Notes under the pieces: generated by a model | What the model was told of the DNA's origin: nothing | The model's database searches: none | Seen by the model: the letters and a program-made list of their open reading frames with translations, nothing else | Program-made: the position numbers and the translations under genes | DNA from: Acidobacteriota bacterium | GTDB taxonomy: Bacteria > Acidobacteriota > Blastocatellia > Pyrinomonadales > Pyrinomonadaceae | Direction: 5' to 3' | DNA length: 64,000 bases | Assembly (NCBI GenBank): GCA_016700075.1 | Contig: CP065000.1 | Coordinates: forward strand, 558,001 to 622,000 | In this document: in pieces, positions 50,447 through 58,820 of the stretch | Position numbering within the stretch: position 1 is the first letter of the stretch | How the letters are laid out: each line of letters starts with the position of its first letter

Positions 50447-51969
50447 TTTTTCTCCTCTTCTATCTTTGTTTTAGTAGTAACCAATTTGCTCAGACGCACA
50501 GTCTTGCTTTCATTAATCGATTTCAAAAATTCTTCCCTATTGAACTGTCCCGGAACGGCATTGCTATCCGGCAGAACTGACGTAGAACCCGGCATAAACG
50601 CGGAAGGCGGCAGTGCTCCGCCGACGGCCGCCTCAAGTGCGGTCAAAGTTGTGTAATATTCCTCTAAAGCACGGTTGTAGTTAGTGACATTCTCATTAAG
50701 GCGACGCTGTTCGTTCACAACCTCAAAGACCGAAAACTCGCCCGCGTTGTAGGCCGCCCTGACTGTCTGTAAATTTGCCTCTGCCCGCGGCATGATCTGA
50801 GTTGTGAAAAGAACAAGCTTTTCCGCTGCGGCCCGGTACTGGCTGTAAGCAACGGCGACATCGCGCTTGATAGTTGCCTCTAAGAACTCACGATTTCGCA
50901 CCGCCTGAACCTGTTCGCCCGTTGCGGAGGCAATGCCGCCCTGATTTCGGTTGAACACCGGAATCCCGATCGAAACGCCGAACGTAAGCTCGTTATCGAG
51001 ATTATTTGCGATTCCACCCCCAGCGGATGAGGGCAGATCCGTAAAAACCTTGGAGCGTGAAAAGCGAACTGACGGCGTAACATTCGGCGAAGACTCGGCC
51101 CGGGCTAAACTTAATTTTGCCGAACCGATCTGTTCGCTGAGCCGAGCCGCCCGAAGATCGGCCCGATCGTTAAGAGCTTTGGCAGTTAGTTCACTCAGGC
51201 CCATATCAAGTCGCGGCGGACGGTCACTTTGCGGAGCGAGACGCAGCGGTTCGGCGACATCAAACCCGATCAGCGTTCGAATTCGCAGCAGAGCCGTCTC
51301 CAGTTCGTTTCTCGCCTCGATCCGCTGAACGCGAAGCCGTTCGCTTTCGACCCTGACCAAATTCAAATCCAGCGGTGCGACGTCACCTTCGTTCAGGCGT
51401 GCTTCGGTTACTCGTAGAAGTTCCGCGTCGGCGACAAGCAGTCTTTCTACAACGTCGAGCTGCCTCGCGGCGGCGATGGCCCTGGTATAGTCCCGTCGAA
51501 TCTCAACCGCAATGCTTCGTTCGATCGCGGCGATCTCGGTCCGCACCTGTTGGAGTTCGAGTTCCGCAACGGCCCGCCGCTTTCCCCGTTTGCCGCCGAG
51601 CTCGAAAGTTTGCTCAATACCGGCAGAGAAATTGTATTCGGACTCGCCGGCGAGAAATCGCGGGCTTCCGTATTCGGTGCTAAAGACCGGGTTTGGCCGC
51701 AATCCCGCTTGAAGCAACCGCCCTTCTGCAATAACCAGACGCTGTCGGGCCGCGAGCAGGTCAGCACGTCGGCTGCCTGCATTTTCGATCAAACGCTCGA
51801 CGTTCAATCCGTCCTGACCGATATATATCTGTGACGAAACCGGCGTTGGTTCAGGCGATGCGGCCGTCTGCTGAGCCCGCAGGGAAGTGGCATTAACCAA
51901 AATGAATACGGCGAGGCCCAGTATCGTCAAATACCTGTAGCTGTTCCTCGAAATGACCGGTGTGCTCAT
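50443..51969 (-). CDS. TolC-like outer membrane efflux channel (CusC-type)
   Basis: 508 residues from ATG 51969; a longer reading overlaps the preceding gene. A hydrophobic signal (RYLTILGLAVFILVNATSL) and an OEP domain with two repeats are seen: ELELQQVRTEIAAIERSIAV, then VAYSQYRAAAEKLVLFTTQI, and RAYTRAIAAARQL-like helices. It should connect with the CusB-like adaptor and CusA-like pump. No strong ribosome site was seen. Confidence 0.85.
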   Translation of the reverse strand: MSTPVISRNSYRYLTILGLAVFILVNATSLRAQQTAASPEPTPVSSQIYIGQDGLNVERLIENAGSRRADLLAARQRLVIAEGRLLQAGLRPNPVFSTEYGSPRFLAGESEYNFSAGIEQTFELGGKRGKRRAVAELELQQVRTEIAAIERSIAVEIRRDYTRAIAAARQLDVVERLLVADAELLRVTEARLNEGDVAPLDLNLVRVESERLRVQRIEARNELETALLRIRTLIGFDVAEPLRLAPQSDRPPRLDMGLSELTAKALNDRADLRAARLSEQIGSAKLSLARAESSPNVTPSVRFSRSKVFTDLPSSAGGGIANNLDNELTFGVSIGIPVFNRNQGGIASATGEQVQAVRNREFLEATIKRDVAVAYSQYRAAAEKLVLFTTQIMPRAEANLQTVRAAYNAGEFSVFEVVNEQRRLNENVTNYNRALEEYYTTLTALEAAVGGALPPSAFMPGSTSVLPDSNAVPGQFNREEFLKSINESKTVRLSKLVTTKTKIEEEKK

Positions 51970-52000
51970 TTGCTGTTCGTAAAAGACGATTCCGCAGTTC

Positions 52001-52621
52001 TCACGCAGAAAGTGCTTCCTCGTTGACTCCGGTGCCGCCTGCGAAACGCCACACGAAATACACAAGCCCGGTCAGCAGAATAACTACTATAAAAAATAGA
52101 ACTCCAATCAACGCGCTCGAAACCCATGAGCCTGCGCCTTGCGTGGCCGCGGCTGCCGGTTTCACATCAATGCCTGAAAATGTTGCGGTGTCCGTTTCGC
52201 CGTCGTGGGTGACGTTTGCCCGCATCGTATAAACGCCGTCGGGCATCGCCTGGAACGTGAGTTTGTAAACACCGGCCTGTTCGCCCGGCTCAACTTTTGC
52301 AATAAATACAGAGCCGCTGGCTGATTCGACCTCGACTTTAACCTCGGCAGATTTGAACGGTTCGTTCGTCGCGAATTTAGTAATAAATATTGATCCGGTC
52401 GTTGACTTGTCCGGCTCGATCGCCGGATGTTTTACCATCACCTCAAGATCGCCCAACCGGCTCGAATGAGAAACAATTCCCTTTGCATTCGCCACAGTCT
52501 TTGGTTTCTGGTCGCCATGATCCTCACCACCATGGGCCAGCGACGTGCCTGGCAAGATAACCGAGAACAGAACGCTGCTCAAAATAAAAGCCCCAACAAA
52601 CCGCGCAATTTGATCGCTCAT
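52001..52621 (-). CDS. membrane-anchored periplasmic protein resembling the adaptor N-domain
   Basis: 206 residues from ATG 52621 (MSDQIARF). A signal/anchor, His-rich AHGGEDHGDQK, and a beta domain (VMVKHPAIEPDKSTTGSIFI, EQAGVYKLTFQAMPDGVYTM) follow. A C-terminal transmembrane segment (VSSALIGVLFFIVVILLTGL) ends the protein. The beta domain resembles the N-domain of the CusB-like protein and is FixG/YtkA-like. It is the first gene of the efflux cluster. Confidence 0.7.
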   Translation of the reverse strand: MSDQIARFVGAFILSSVLFSVILPGTSLAHGGEDHGDQKPKTVANAKGIVSHSSRLGDLEVMVKHPAIEPDKSTTGSIFITKFATNEPFKSAEVKVEVESASGSVFIAKVEPGEQAGVYKLTFQAMPDGVYTMRANVTHDGETDTATFSGIDVKPAAAATQGAGSWVSSALIGVLFFIVVILLTGLVYFVWRFAGGTGVNEEALSA

Positions 52622-52639
52622 ACTCCGTGCCAGATGCAA

Positions 52640-52985
52640 TAGCTATACCAACCACGCTGTGTGAGTTTTACTGAGCTTTTAAGCGAATCTGGCGAGAAGG
52701 GTGGCTAATGAATGTCTAATAAGAGACAGGGGTTGTCTGTTTTCAGGCACCTACAACGTGATCGCCACCATCGACTAAAGATACCAACTATAGGTGTGAT
52801 TATTGTTAGGTGGCGCGAACTAAACTAGCGTAGGTATGAGCGGGAACATCCGCTTTATTAAGACGAGAGAAACGGTTGATTGAACAGGTTTACAATGTTG
52901 CGAGATTCCGCAGGGCCGAACTAGGTGTGATTAGGCCCACTATCAGATTTCGAAAGTGGGATCAAAATATCATTGGTGGCGTGAG
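52640..52985. other. intergenic region upstream of the copper-efflux cluster
   Basis: 346 bases without a gene. It should contain the leftward promoter of the copper cluster. A 12-bp direct repeat TAGGTGTGATTA occurs at 52791-52802 and 52922-52933. No clear -35/-10 pair or terminator was found. The radical SAM cassette ends at its right edge. Confidence 0.4.
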
Positions 52986-53642
52986 TTATTTCTGTCGGAG
53001 TAAACGCTGATTTGATGACCCTCGATACTTCCCGGCATCAAAGGCTAATGATGATTCAAAAGGACCATCTATCAACAGATCGATGTGGTCGAGTATGTAA
53101 TCGATACTTGAGTCTCTCTTTTTTATTAATTCCTCGACGGTATTGCCCGTGTAGACTACAACGTGGAGATTGTGGCGTTTTAGTCTTGATACAAGCTCAG
53201 CCACGGGATTAGCCTGATCAAACGGCTCGCCGCCCATGATAGTAACTCCGTCATTCTCGTGGCGTTTTGAGCTGATCTCATCGAAAATTGAAGAAATCGA
53301 CACCAACTTCCCGTTATGTCGATTGTGGGTTTCGGGAACGTAACAGCCGGGACAGCGAATTGAACATCCGGCAACTTGAATTACGCTTCTACGACCGGGA
53401 CCGTCGACTACGGAATTGTGATATATCCGATAAAGCCATATGGAATTTCGAGCATCCATCGAGAAATGATTAAGGTCCGTTGGTAAATCGGAATCGCTTT
53501 TGGAAGGCTTTCCGCAATTCACATTGTGGGATGAACCAAGGTCGTCTCTTAAAGCGGTAAGTGCATCGGGGGAAATGCCTGAGACTTCGATCGTTAATTT
53601 CCCACAGTCGGGTTCAAGCAGGAACGTAATTTCTTTGCTCAT
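52986..53642 (-). CDS. NrdG-like radical SAM activase with DUF2997-like N-domain
   Basis: 218 residues. The iron-sulfur motif C93-x3-C97-x2-C100 (GCSIRCPGCYVPETH) and the GGEPFDQANPVAELVSRL block match NrdG/PflA-type radical SAM activases. The first about 45 residues (EITFLLEPDCGKLTIEVSG) resemble the separate DUF2997 protein encoded next door. There is no ribonucleotide reductase NrdD gene in view. Its target is probably in this cassette or elsewhere. Its 4-base overlap with the DUF2997 gene suggests coupled translation. Confidence 0.85.
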   Translation of the reverse strand: MSKEITFLLEPDCGKLTIEVSGISPDALTALRDDLGSSHNVNCGKPSKSDSDLPTDLNHFSMDARNSIWLYRIYHNSVVDGPGRRSVIQVAGCSIRCPGCYVPETHNRHNGKLVSISSIFDEISSKRHENDGVTIMGGEPFDQANPVAELVSRLKRHNLHVVVYTGNTVEELIKKRDSSIDYILDHIDLLIDGPFESSLAFDAGKYRGSSNQRLLRQK

Positions 53643-53830
53643 CTTTGTTTGCTCGTCTGTTTAACGCGCGGCTTGAAGAAATATTCATGCTTTTTTCTTT
53701 CGGCGGAGGGATCACCGAGAATTTCCTTTAGGTGCCTTGCGGCTTTCTCACAAGCAGCTCCTTGATAGCCTTTTATCTCGGTTTCGCAGGTTCCCTGCTC
53801 TGTATCGATCTTAAATTCTATTTCGGGCAT
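53639..53830 (-). CDS. DUF2997 protein
   Basis: 63 residues: PEIEFKIDTEQGTCETEIKG, then a helix and a basic tail (FFKPRVKQTSKQR). Matches the DUF2997 layout (a two-strand, one-helix mini-domain). DUF2997 genes commonly neighbour Ycf35/DUF1257 and AAA genes, as here. Function unknown. Its fold resembles the N-terminal part of the adjacent radical SAM protein. Confidence 0.75.
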   Translation of the reverse strand: MPEIEFKIDTEQGTCETEIKGYQGAACEKAARHLKEILGDPSAERKKHEYFFKPRVKQTSKQR

Positions 53831-53845
53831 GATCGACTATCCTCC

Positions 53846-54244
53846 TTAGTATTCAATGCGTATCTTGAGAGTCTTGCCGTTGCGTTCCTTCACGAGCGTG
53901 CCGCCGAGTTTCTTCGCCATCTTTCTTGCTGCCGCTTCGTGATAGCTATTCTGAAGCCGGATCACGAAATCTTTTCCTAGATGGTGATTCAGATCCATAT
54001 CGTCGATAACGGCAACATAGCCTTTTGACGTTCTCCGAAAGCCGATGTCTCCTAGAAGAGATCGTCCAGGCACCTCGCGACGCCTGATCACGATGTCGGC
54101 CGTTTGTGGATCGCGTTTATCCCATCCCTCAAGTGCTAGGTCAGTTCCTACAGTTGGAGATGCGAATCCGCATTCGGACAAGGCTTCGAGAAGCAGGTCA
54201 CGATTCGGGAATGACTGAGAGTCGAATGTCATGTATTTACTCAT
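53846..54244 (-). CDS. Ycf35/DUF1257 protein
   Basis: 132 residues. DUF1257 (Ycf35) pattern: an N-terminal MSKYMTFDSQSFPNRDLLLE, central WDKRDPQTADIVIRR, then YVAVIDDMDLNHHLGKDFVI and a YHEAAARKMAKKLGGTLVKE helix. The family occurs in cyanobacteria, algal plastids and diverse bacteria with no known role. It lies two genes from a Ycf46-like ATPase, a pair often seen together. Confidence 0.8.
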   Translation of the reverse strand: MSKYMTFDSQSFPNRDLLLEALSECGFASPTVGTDLALEGWDKRDPQTADIVIRRREVPGRSLLGDIGFRRTSKGYVAVIDDMDLNHHLGKDFVIRLQNSYHEAAARKMAKKLGGTLVKERNGKTLKIRIEY

Positions 54245-54259
54245 TGAAATTCTCCGTAA

Positions 54260-55879
54260 TTAGAGTTCATAGATCCGTTCGGTGCGGTTTGCGGTAAGGC
54301 CGGTATTATCGATTCGAGAGCCGACGCCCTTGATATTGTTCCGGGCCCATTTTCGGATCTCTTCGATCTTCTCGCTCATCATCTGAGCGGTTGGTGTAAT
54401 GTTCTCGGCCGCTTTAATAATGTCGCGGGTTTCGGCCTGCCGGTCACCGTCAATAAAAGCTTCAAGAACCCCGTCTTGTACTGCACCCTCAATCTCGGCA
54501 CCTGAAAAGTCCTTGCTCTTTTCTACGAGTTTCTCAAGATCAAAGTGCTCGGCGTCAAGTGCTCTTTTCTTAAGGTGAACCCGGAATATCTCTTTTCGGT
54601 CCTCTATTTCGGGAAGATCGACGAAGTGGATATATGAGAATCTACCGATTCTGAACTGTTCGGATTCGAGTTCGCGGACATCGTTGGCAGTTGCGAATAC
54701 AAGAACATCCTGGTTGTCCTGCATCCAATTAAGGAGATAAGAGATAGTTCGTGCCGTTTCGCCGCCGTCGGTCTTGTTCGACGACTTCATACCTGAGACA
54801 GCCTTCTCGAATTCACTAATACCGAGAATGCCTTTGATCGTTCCTGCAATAGATAATGCCCGCTTAATCGACATGGCGGATGAGCCGATGACGCCGCCGC
54901 CCTCACCCATGATCGAACCGAAGTCCAGATCTAGCAGAGCCCGGTTCGTGATGCTTGAAGCGACACGTTTACAGAGATCCTTTCCGCAACCAGGAAGACC
55001 GACCAGCAGTATGCCTTTGCACGGTTCGACATGTCGTGCTTTTGCTCGTGGGCTGAATGTGTAGGCTGCGCGTTCGAGGATGGCTCGAAGCGATTGGTAG
55101 CCGCCTAAGTTGCTTACCGGTTCAGGATGCACATAGGTCAATGATCCGCTACCGCGTATGACATTCTTCTTTTCTTCAAGAATGACATTGATCGAGTCCT
55201 GATTCAGACCGTTGCAACTGATGACTGCCTTCGCAACTACATTGCTGATCTCGACTGCTGTTAGACCAAGGAGAGACTGCTGCAATGCGTCCTGAGTTTC
55301 TTTCGTGAGGCTAATATCGAGACCATTGGCACGAAGGTTCTCAAACTGAAGTCCTATCGAATCTTCGATCTCCGACTCCCTCGGAAGGTCGAGTTCTATC
55401 TGCGTTACTTCCTTTTCAAGTGTTTTTAGTTCGGGAAAGTTTGGCCCTACGAACAGAACGGTAGCTTTCGTCGATTTCAGTTTCCAGGCGATCTCACGAA
55501 GACGTCGAACCAGCAAAGGATCTTCCTGCCCATAGGGTAAGATATAGGGTGCGTAATCACACAACAGGAAAATGCCGGTCTTCTGTTCGCTAATAAAGCC
55601 AAGAAGGCTTTCGGGATCTTCCGTATCGCCGATCGTTTGCGGAGTGTTTAGTAGTCCCTCTTTCGGATCGACGACCTTCTGTAGACCGCTCGGGCGGCTC
55701 CAATAGTAGAGAGGCTTTTCCTTATGCCGATCTTGAAAGACAAGATCGAGCAACGCCTCTCTTACGCGGTCTTCCTCGAATGTATTGATAGCTATGAGCG
55801 GGTAACGGGCTCGAATGCGAATATCGAGCTCGTGCAGGAACTTGCGGATGCTGTCGGCTCCGGCTTCTATTTCAGACAT
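54260..55879 (-). CDS. Ycf46-like AAA ATPase with altered Walker motifs
   Basis: 539 residues. An N-terminal AAA-like half without a clear P-loop (YPLIAINTFEEDRVREALLD...) is followed by a second half. At residues 294-301 the P-loop reads GLPGCGKD, with Asp where Ser/Thr normally binds Mg-ATP. Walker B at S355-E356 reads ILGISEFEKA, with Ser in place of Asp. The sensor block FATANDVRELESEQFRIGRF matches the family. The changes suggest weak or absent hydrolysis. It is the central gene of the cassette. Confidence 0.8.
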   Translation of the reverse strand: MSEIEAGADSIRKFLHELDIRIRARYPLIAINTFEEDRVREALLDLVFQDRHKEKPLYYWSRPSGLQKVVDPKEGLLNTPQTIGDTEDPESLLGFISEQKTGIFLLCDYAPYILPYGQEDPLLVRRLREIAWKLKSTKATVLFVGPNFPELKTLEKEVTQIELDLPRESEIEDSIGLQFENLRANGLDISLTKETQDALQQSLLGLTAVEISNVVAKAVISCNGLNQDSINVILEEKKNVIRGSGSLTYVHPEPVSNLGGYQSLRAILERAAYTFSPRAKARHVEPCKGILLVGLPGCGKDLCKRVASSITNRALLDLDFGSIMGEGGGVIGSSAMSIKRALSIAGTIKGILGISEFEKAVSGMKSSNKTDGGETARTISYLLNWMQDNQDVLVFATANDVRELESEQFRIGRFSYIHFVDLPEIEDRKEIFRVHLKKRALDAEHFDLEKLVEKSKDFSGAEIEGAVQDGVLEAFIDGDRQAETRDIIKAAENITPTAQMMSEKIEEIRKWARNNIKGVGSRIDNTGLTANRTERIYEL

Positions 55880-55897
55880 GTTTTGTTTATTTGAAGT

Positions 55898-56314
55898 CTA
55901 AGAAACGGACTGTGTTACAAGGCGTCCGTTGTGGCCATCTCGTCCATTGTTACCGGTCGGCGGCACTGTATTTGTCATCCTTTCGACTTTTTGCATCTCC
56001 TCTCTTGACGCGATGCCGTTGTCGATTTTGAACCCTAGATTAGCTAAAGCTCTGCCGACAGCACTTGTTTCACCGTTTTCAATAAAGGACGTTGTGTTCA
56101 CATACCCCTGCCCCCGGATCTCGAAGGCATGCCCAGTAGAACTGGGTTCTGCGTCATCTCGGGACCGATACGCTCCGGCCTTTATACACACGAATCCGCT
56201 GTCTTCATTAAGTCTTATGATCTCGGTAAGTATCCGCCCATCCGGATACTTCTCGTAGAATTCCGCTATTCGCGCATGGACGGGAATGTATTTGCTTAGG
56301 TCGAAGTTTGCCAT
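55898..56314 (-). CDS. putative phage-type ssDNA-annealing/recombination mediator-like protein
   Basis: 138 residues. YIPVHARIAEFYEKYPDGRI, then AGAYRSRDDAEPSSTGHAFE, then FIENGETSAVGRALANLGF follow a pattern I know from phage and actinobacterial proteins of presumed DNA-recombination role. The conserved 'ETSAvGRALA.lGf' helix resembles Rad52-like annealing proteins. It sits between the Ycf46-like ATPase and the large coiled-coil gene. Function is inferred. Confidence 0.55.
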   Translation of the reverse strand: MANFDLSKYIPVHARIAEFYEKYPDGRILTEIIRLNEDSGFVCIKAGAYRSRDDAEPSSTGHAFEIRGQGYVNTTSFIENGETSAVGRALANLGFKIDNGIASREEMQKVERMTNTVPPTGNNGRDGHNGRLVTQSVS

Positions 56315-56330
56315 TGGTAGAGCCTCTTAT

Positions 56331-57818
56331 CTATAACTCAAGAGCTGTCAGACGGTTTTCATCTAGCAGTTTCTTGGAGTGAACCGATGTCATTCTCAAG
56401 AGATCGCTTAACGCCGCCCGCATCTCTTCGGGCGAACGCTGCTTCGCTTCTCGGTCGGCCGCAGCCTGCAATTGTTCGAGCACCTTTTCGAGAGATGTAT
56501 CGCCGGTGAAGTTCATCAGTTGATACCATTCGCACATCTGACGTGCTCGTTTGGCTAATGAACCGGAAACAAACTTTGCGTCCTTCATTCTTTCTGCCAT
56601 TTCTGATGCAGATTCGAAGATCTTCGCTGTTATTTGTGCAAAACCTTCTTTGATCGGAGAAACAGCCTCTTCTGCCTCTCGCATCGCCGCCTCGATCTTC
56701 ATCTCGCGGATACGCTCTTTCACCTCTCGTTCCCTCCGAGTTTCCGCAGTCACCTCATTGACCTTTATTTCTTCGATACGGCGTCGGGCGTCGATCTCAA
56801 GATCAATCTTCGTCTGCTCAGAATTGATTCGACTCGTTTCGAGTGCAAGAGATTTTGCGAGGTTTCGCTCGGCGATCATCTCCGATCCGAGAATGATCAC
56901 CTTCGGCTTCATTGTTATCACGAGGCCGTCTCGTATCATCTCGCGTGTCGGGACCATTCCGATGGCTTGTGCCGCAACCGCATTGACGAACTCCTCTCTA
57001 TCAAAAGGCTCATCGCTAGTCGCCTCGAACCTGTCGGCAGAATCTCTCGCAAGCTGATAGAAGCTGTCCTGAAGAAGGTTGAGGATCTCGTCGTATTTAG
57101 AAAGAACCTCACTCTTTGCTGCTGCTAGCGTTTCGCAGGCTTGGAGATACGCCTTTTCGAAAGATTCAAAGGCGGTCCAGGGAATCCACTTGTATTCGCT
57201 CGTTCCCCAGACGGTTTCGCAGAGCGTGAATCTGAAGCCGAATTTGCTTAGGGCGTTATGAGCCTGGGCCGCTCCTCGCATCAGGCGATTCCGATAGACA
57301 TCAGGCAGCAACCCAGCTCGCGGCGGACTCACTCTAACCGCGGCATTCTCAGGTAGCTGAACTCCGAGAGTTTTCCATTCCAGTTGCCGAACAAGACTAC
57401 CGAAACCTCGACAATCGATGTTCATGAAGATGCCTTCACTTTCCAGCGTCGATAGATCGAATGGAAGAGATTCAACTTCATTCACACTAATCCCGAGTTC
57501 TATGGCCGCTCTATTCTTCCTGTCGTCAACTCGCGCGAGGACGCCATGGGCTAAATCGGATGGCGAAACGCTTTTAGCTGAAGCACCTTTCTCAAAAGGC
57601 CTCGACTTCTCGAAGGGCTCTGATCCTTCGACTAAACTCGAAGTACTGGAGATCACTGTTGGAACCGCTCGCTCGTTTGCTTTAGTTGGCGAGCTTCGAC
57701 CAAAAATGTTCTGTAATACCGCCGCAGTCAGTGAATTCGGTTTCGAAACCAAACTCGATTTGTTTAGGCTCGCGGTGCCTTGCTTAGTTTCCATTCCACA
57801 TCTTGGCAGCCGCTCCAT
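56331..57818 (-). CDS. large coiled-coil protein of the Ycf46 cassette, unknown
   Basis: 495 residues from ATG 57818 (a second ATG at 57794). A Ser/Pro-rich N-terminal 120 residues look disordered. Residues about 180-290 are a helical globular block (RLMRGAAQAHNALSKFGFRF, FESFEKAYLQACETLAAAKS). Residues about 320-410 are a long coiled coil (ARRRIEEIKVNEVTAETRRE). The last part has EWYQLMNFTGDTSLEKVLEQ and a Leu-rich end. No domain recognised. Expected to act with the ATPase cassette. Confidence 0.65.
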   Translation of the reverse strand: MERLPRCGMETKQGTASLNKSSLVSKPNSLTAAVLQNIFGRSSPTKANERAVPTVISSTSSLVEGSEPFEKSRPFEKGASAKSVSPSDLAHGVLARVDDRKNRAAIELGISVNEVESLPFDLSTLESEGIFMNIDCRGFGSLVRQLEWKTLGVQLPENAAVRVSPPRAGLLPDVYRNRLMRGAAQAHNALSKFGFRFTLCETVWGTSEYKWIPWTAFESFEKAYLQACETLAAAKSEVLSKYDEILNLLQDSFYQLARDSADRFEATSDEPFDREEFVNAVAAQAIGMVPTREMIRDGLVITMKPKVIILGSEMIAERNLAKSLALETSRINSEQTKIDLEIDARRRIEEIKVNEVTAETRREREVKERIREMKIEAAMREAEEAVSPIKEGFAQITAKIFESASEMAERMKDAKFVSGSLAKRARQMCEWYQLMNFTGDTSLEKVLEQLQAAADREAKQRSPEEMRAALSDLLRMTSVHSKKLLDENRLTALEL

Positions 57819-57827
57819 TTTTCCTGC

Positions 57828-57989
57828 CTAACAAAGGTGTTTAATCTCCGTCAGATCACTAAACAGTTTAATCCTGGCCGCACTGATCCTTTTTCCGCTT
57901 GGTTCACCAATGAGAATAACCGTTTGGCTAGAACCGCTTGCAGCTACGCATACGACTATAACGCCAAGAACGACCAAAGCGGGTTTCAT
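57828..57989 (-). CDS. candidate small secreted protein
   Basis: 53 residues read directly from ATG 57989 to TAG 57828: a hydrophobic start MKPALVVLGVIVVCVAASGS that looks like a signal peptide, followed by SSQTVILIGEPSGKRISAAR and a short end in IKHLC. GGGAG lies 12 bases upstream of the ATG. It ends 10 bases before the coiled-coil gene. Short, so a chance ORF cannot be excluded. Confidence 0.35.
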   Translation of the reverse strand: MKPALVVLGVIVVCVAASGSSQTVILIGEPSGKRISAARIKLFSDLTEIKHLC

Positions 57990-58148
57990 AGGATGAACCA
58001 GCTCCCATTGCTATTGGGCTGAGGAATAACCATGATTGCAGCAGCATAAACTTGTCGTCCAGATTTGCGTTGAGTGCAGGGTAGCGTCCTACCTACGATT
58101 TCTTCCATATTTATCTTCTATTAATCTTAACTGTAATAAACTCGAATC
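57990..58148. promoter_or_regulatory. divergent control region between the cassette and the two-component system
   Basis: 159 bases between the leftward cassette and the rightward response regulator. The last 40 bases are AT-rich with TTAATCTTAACTGTAATAA directly before the start, a plausible promoter. No clear operator was found. The upstream part has no other feature I recognise. Confidence 0.35.
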
Positions 58149-58820
58149 ATGAGAGTTCTTCTCGTTGAGGATGACATTCGGATCGCGGCTTTTGTGGCGA
58201 AAGGTCTGCGCGAAAATTCGTATGCGGTCGATATTGCATCCGACGGGGACGAAGCGACTTACATGGCTTCAATAAATAGCTACGACCTTTTTATCCTCGA
58301 CATCAATTTGCCTAAGAAGGATGGTTTCGATGTTTGTCGCGAGCTTCGCGAAAATGGTAGTAAACAACCAGTTCTTATGCTTACTGCTCGCGATGCTATT
58401 GACGACAGAATTTCGGGCCTTGATATTGGTGCGGACGATTATCTGACAAAGCCGTTTGAGTTTCGCGAGCTTCTTGCTCGGTTGCGTGCATTGCTACGAC
58501 GGCAAAATGAAATTCGCTCTCCACAAATATACATCGCCGATCTGCAAATCGACACGATGTCCCGAACGGTTCAAAGAGCCGGAAAGCAAATCGAACTAAC
58601 GACGAAGGAATATTCACTCATCGAGTTTCTGGCAATCAACAAAGGTAAAGTAGTTGGACGCGAAGAAATTTCAGAGCATGTTTGGGACGATTCATTCGAT
58701 CCGTTTTCCAATCTCATTGAGGTCTATATTAAACGCCTCAGAACCAAGCTTGACGAAGGTTATGATGTTCAGCTTATCCAAACACGTCGCGGCTCGGGTT
58801 ATATTTTGAATGATGTTTAG
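58149..58820 (+). CDS. OmpR-family response regulator (CusR/CopR-like)
   Basis: 223 residues. Receiver domain with acidic pair in MRVLLVEDD, phosphorylated D51 (LFILDINLP), and K103-region TKPFEFREL. C-terminal winged helix: LTTKEYSLIEFLAIN, then VYIKRLRTKLD and a final RRGSGYILND. The pattern is that of copper-responsive CusR/CopR regulators. The next gene is its kinase, overlapping by 11 bases. Targets in the copper cluster are likely by context. Confidence 0.88.
   Translation: MRVLLVEDDIRIAAFVAKGLRENSYAVDIASDGDEATYMASINSYDLFILDINLPKKDGFDVCRELRENGSKQPVLMLTARDAIDDRISGLDIGADDYLTKPFEFRELLARLRALLRRQNEIRSPQIYIADLQIDTMSRTVQRAGKQIELTTKEYSLIEFLAINKGKVVGREEISEHVWDDSFDPFSNLIEVYIKRLRTKLDEGYDVQLIQTRRGSGYILNDV

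Noticed and set aside
52791..52933. 12-bp direct repeat TAGGTGTGATTA in the intergenic gap
   Set aside because: Only two copies and no dyad or mobile-element feature; could be chance. Recorded only in the intergenic note.
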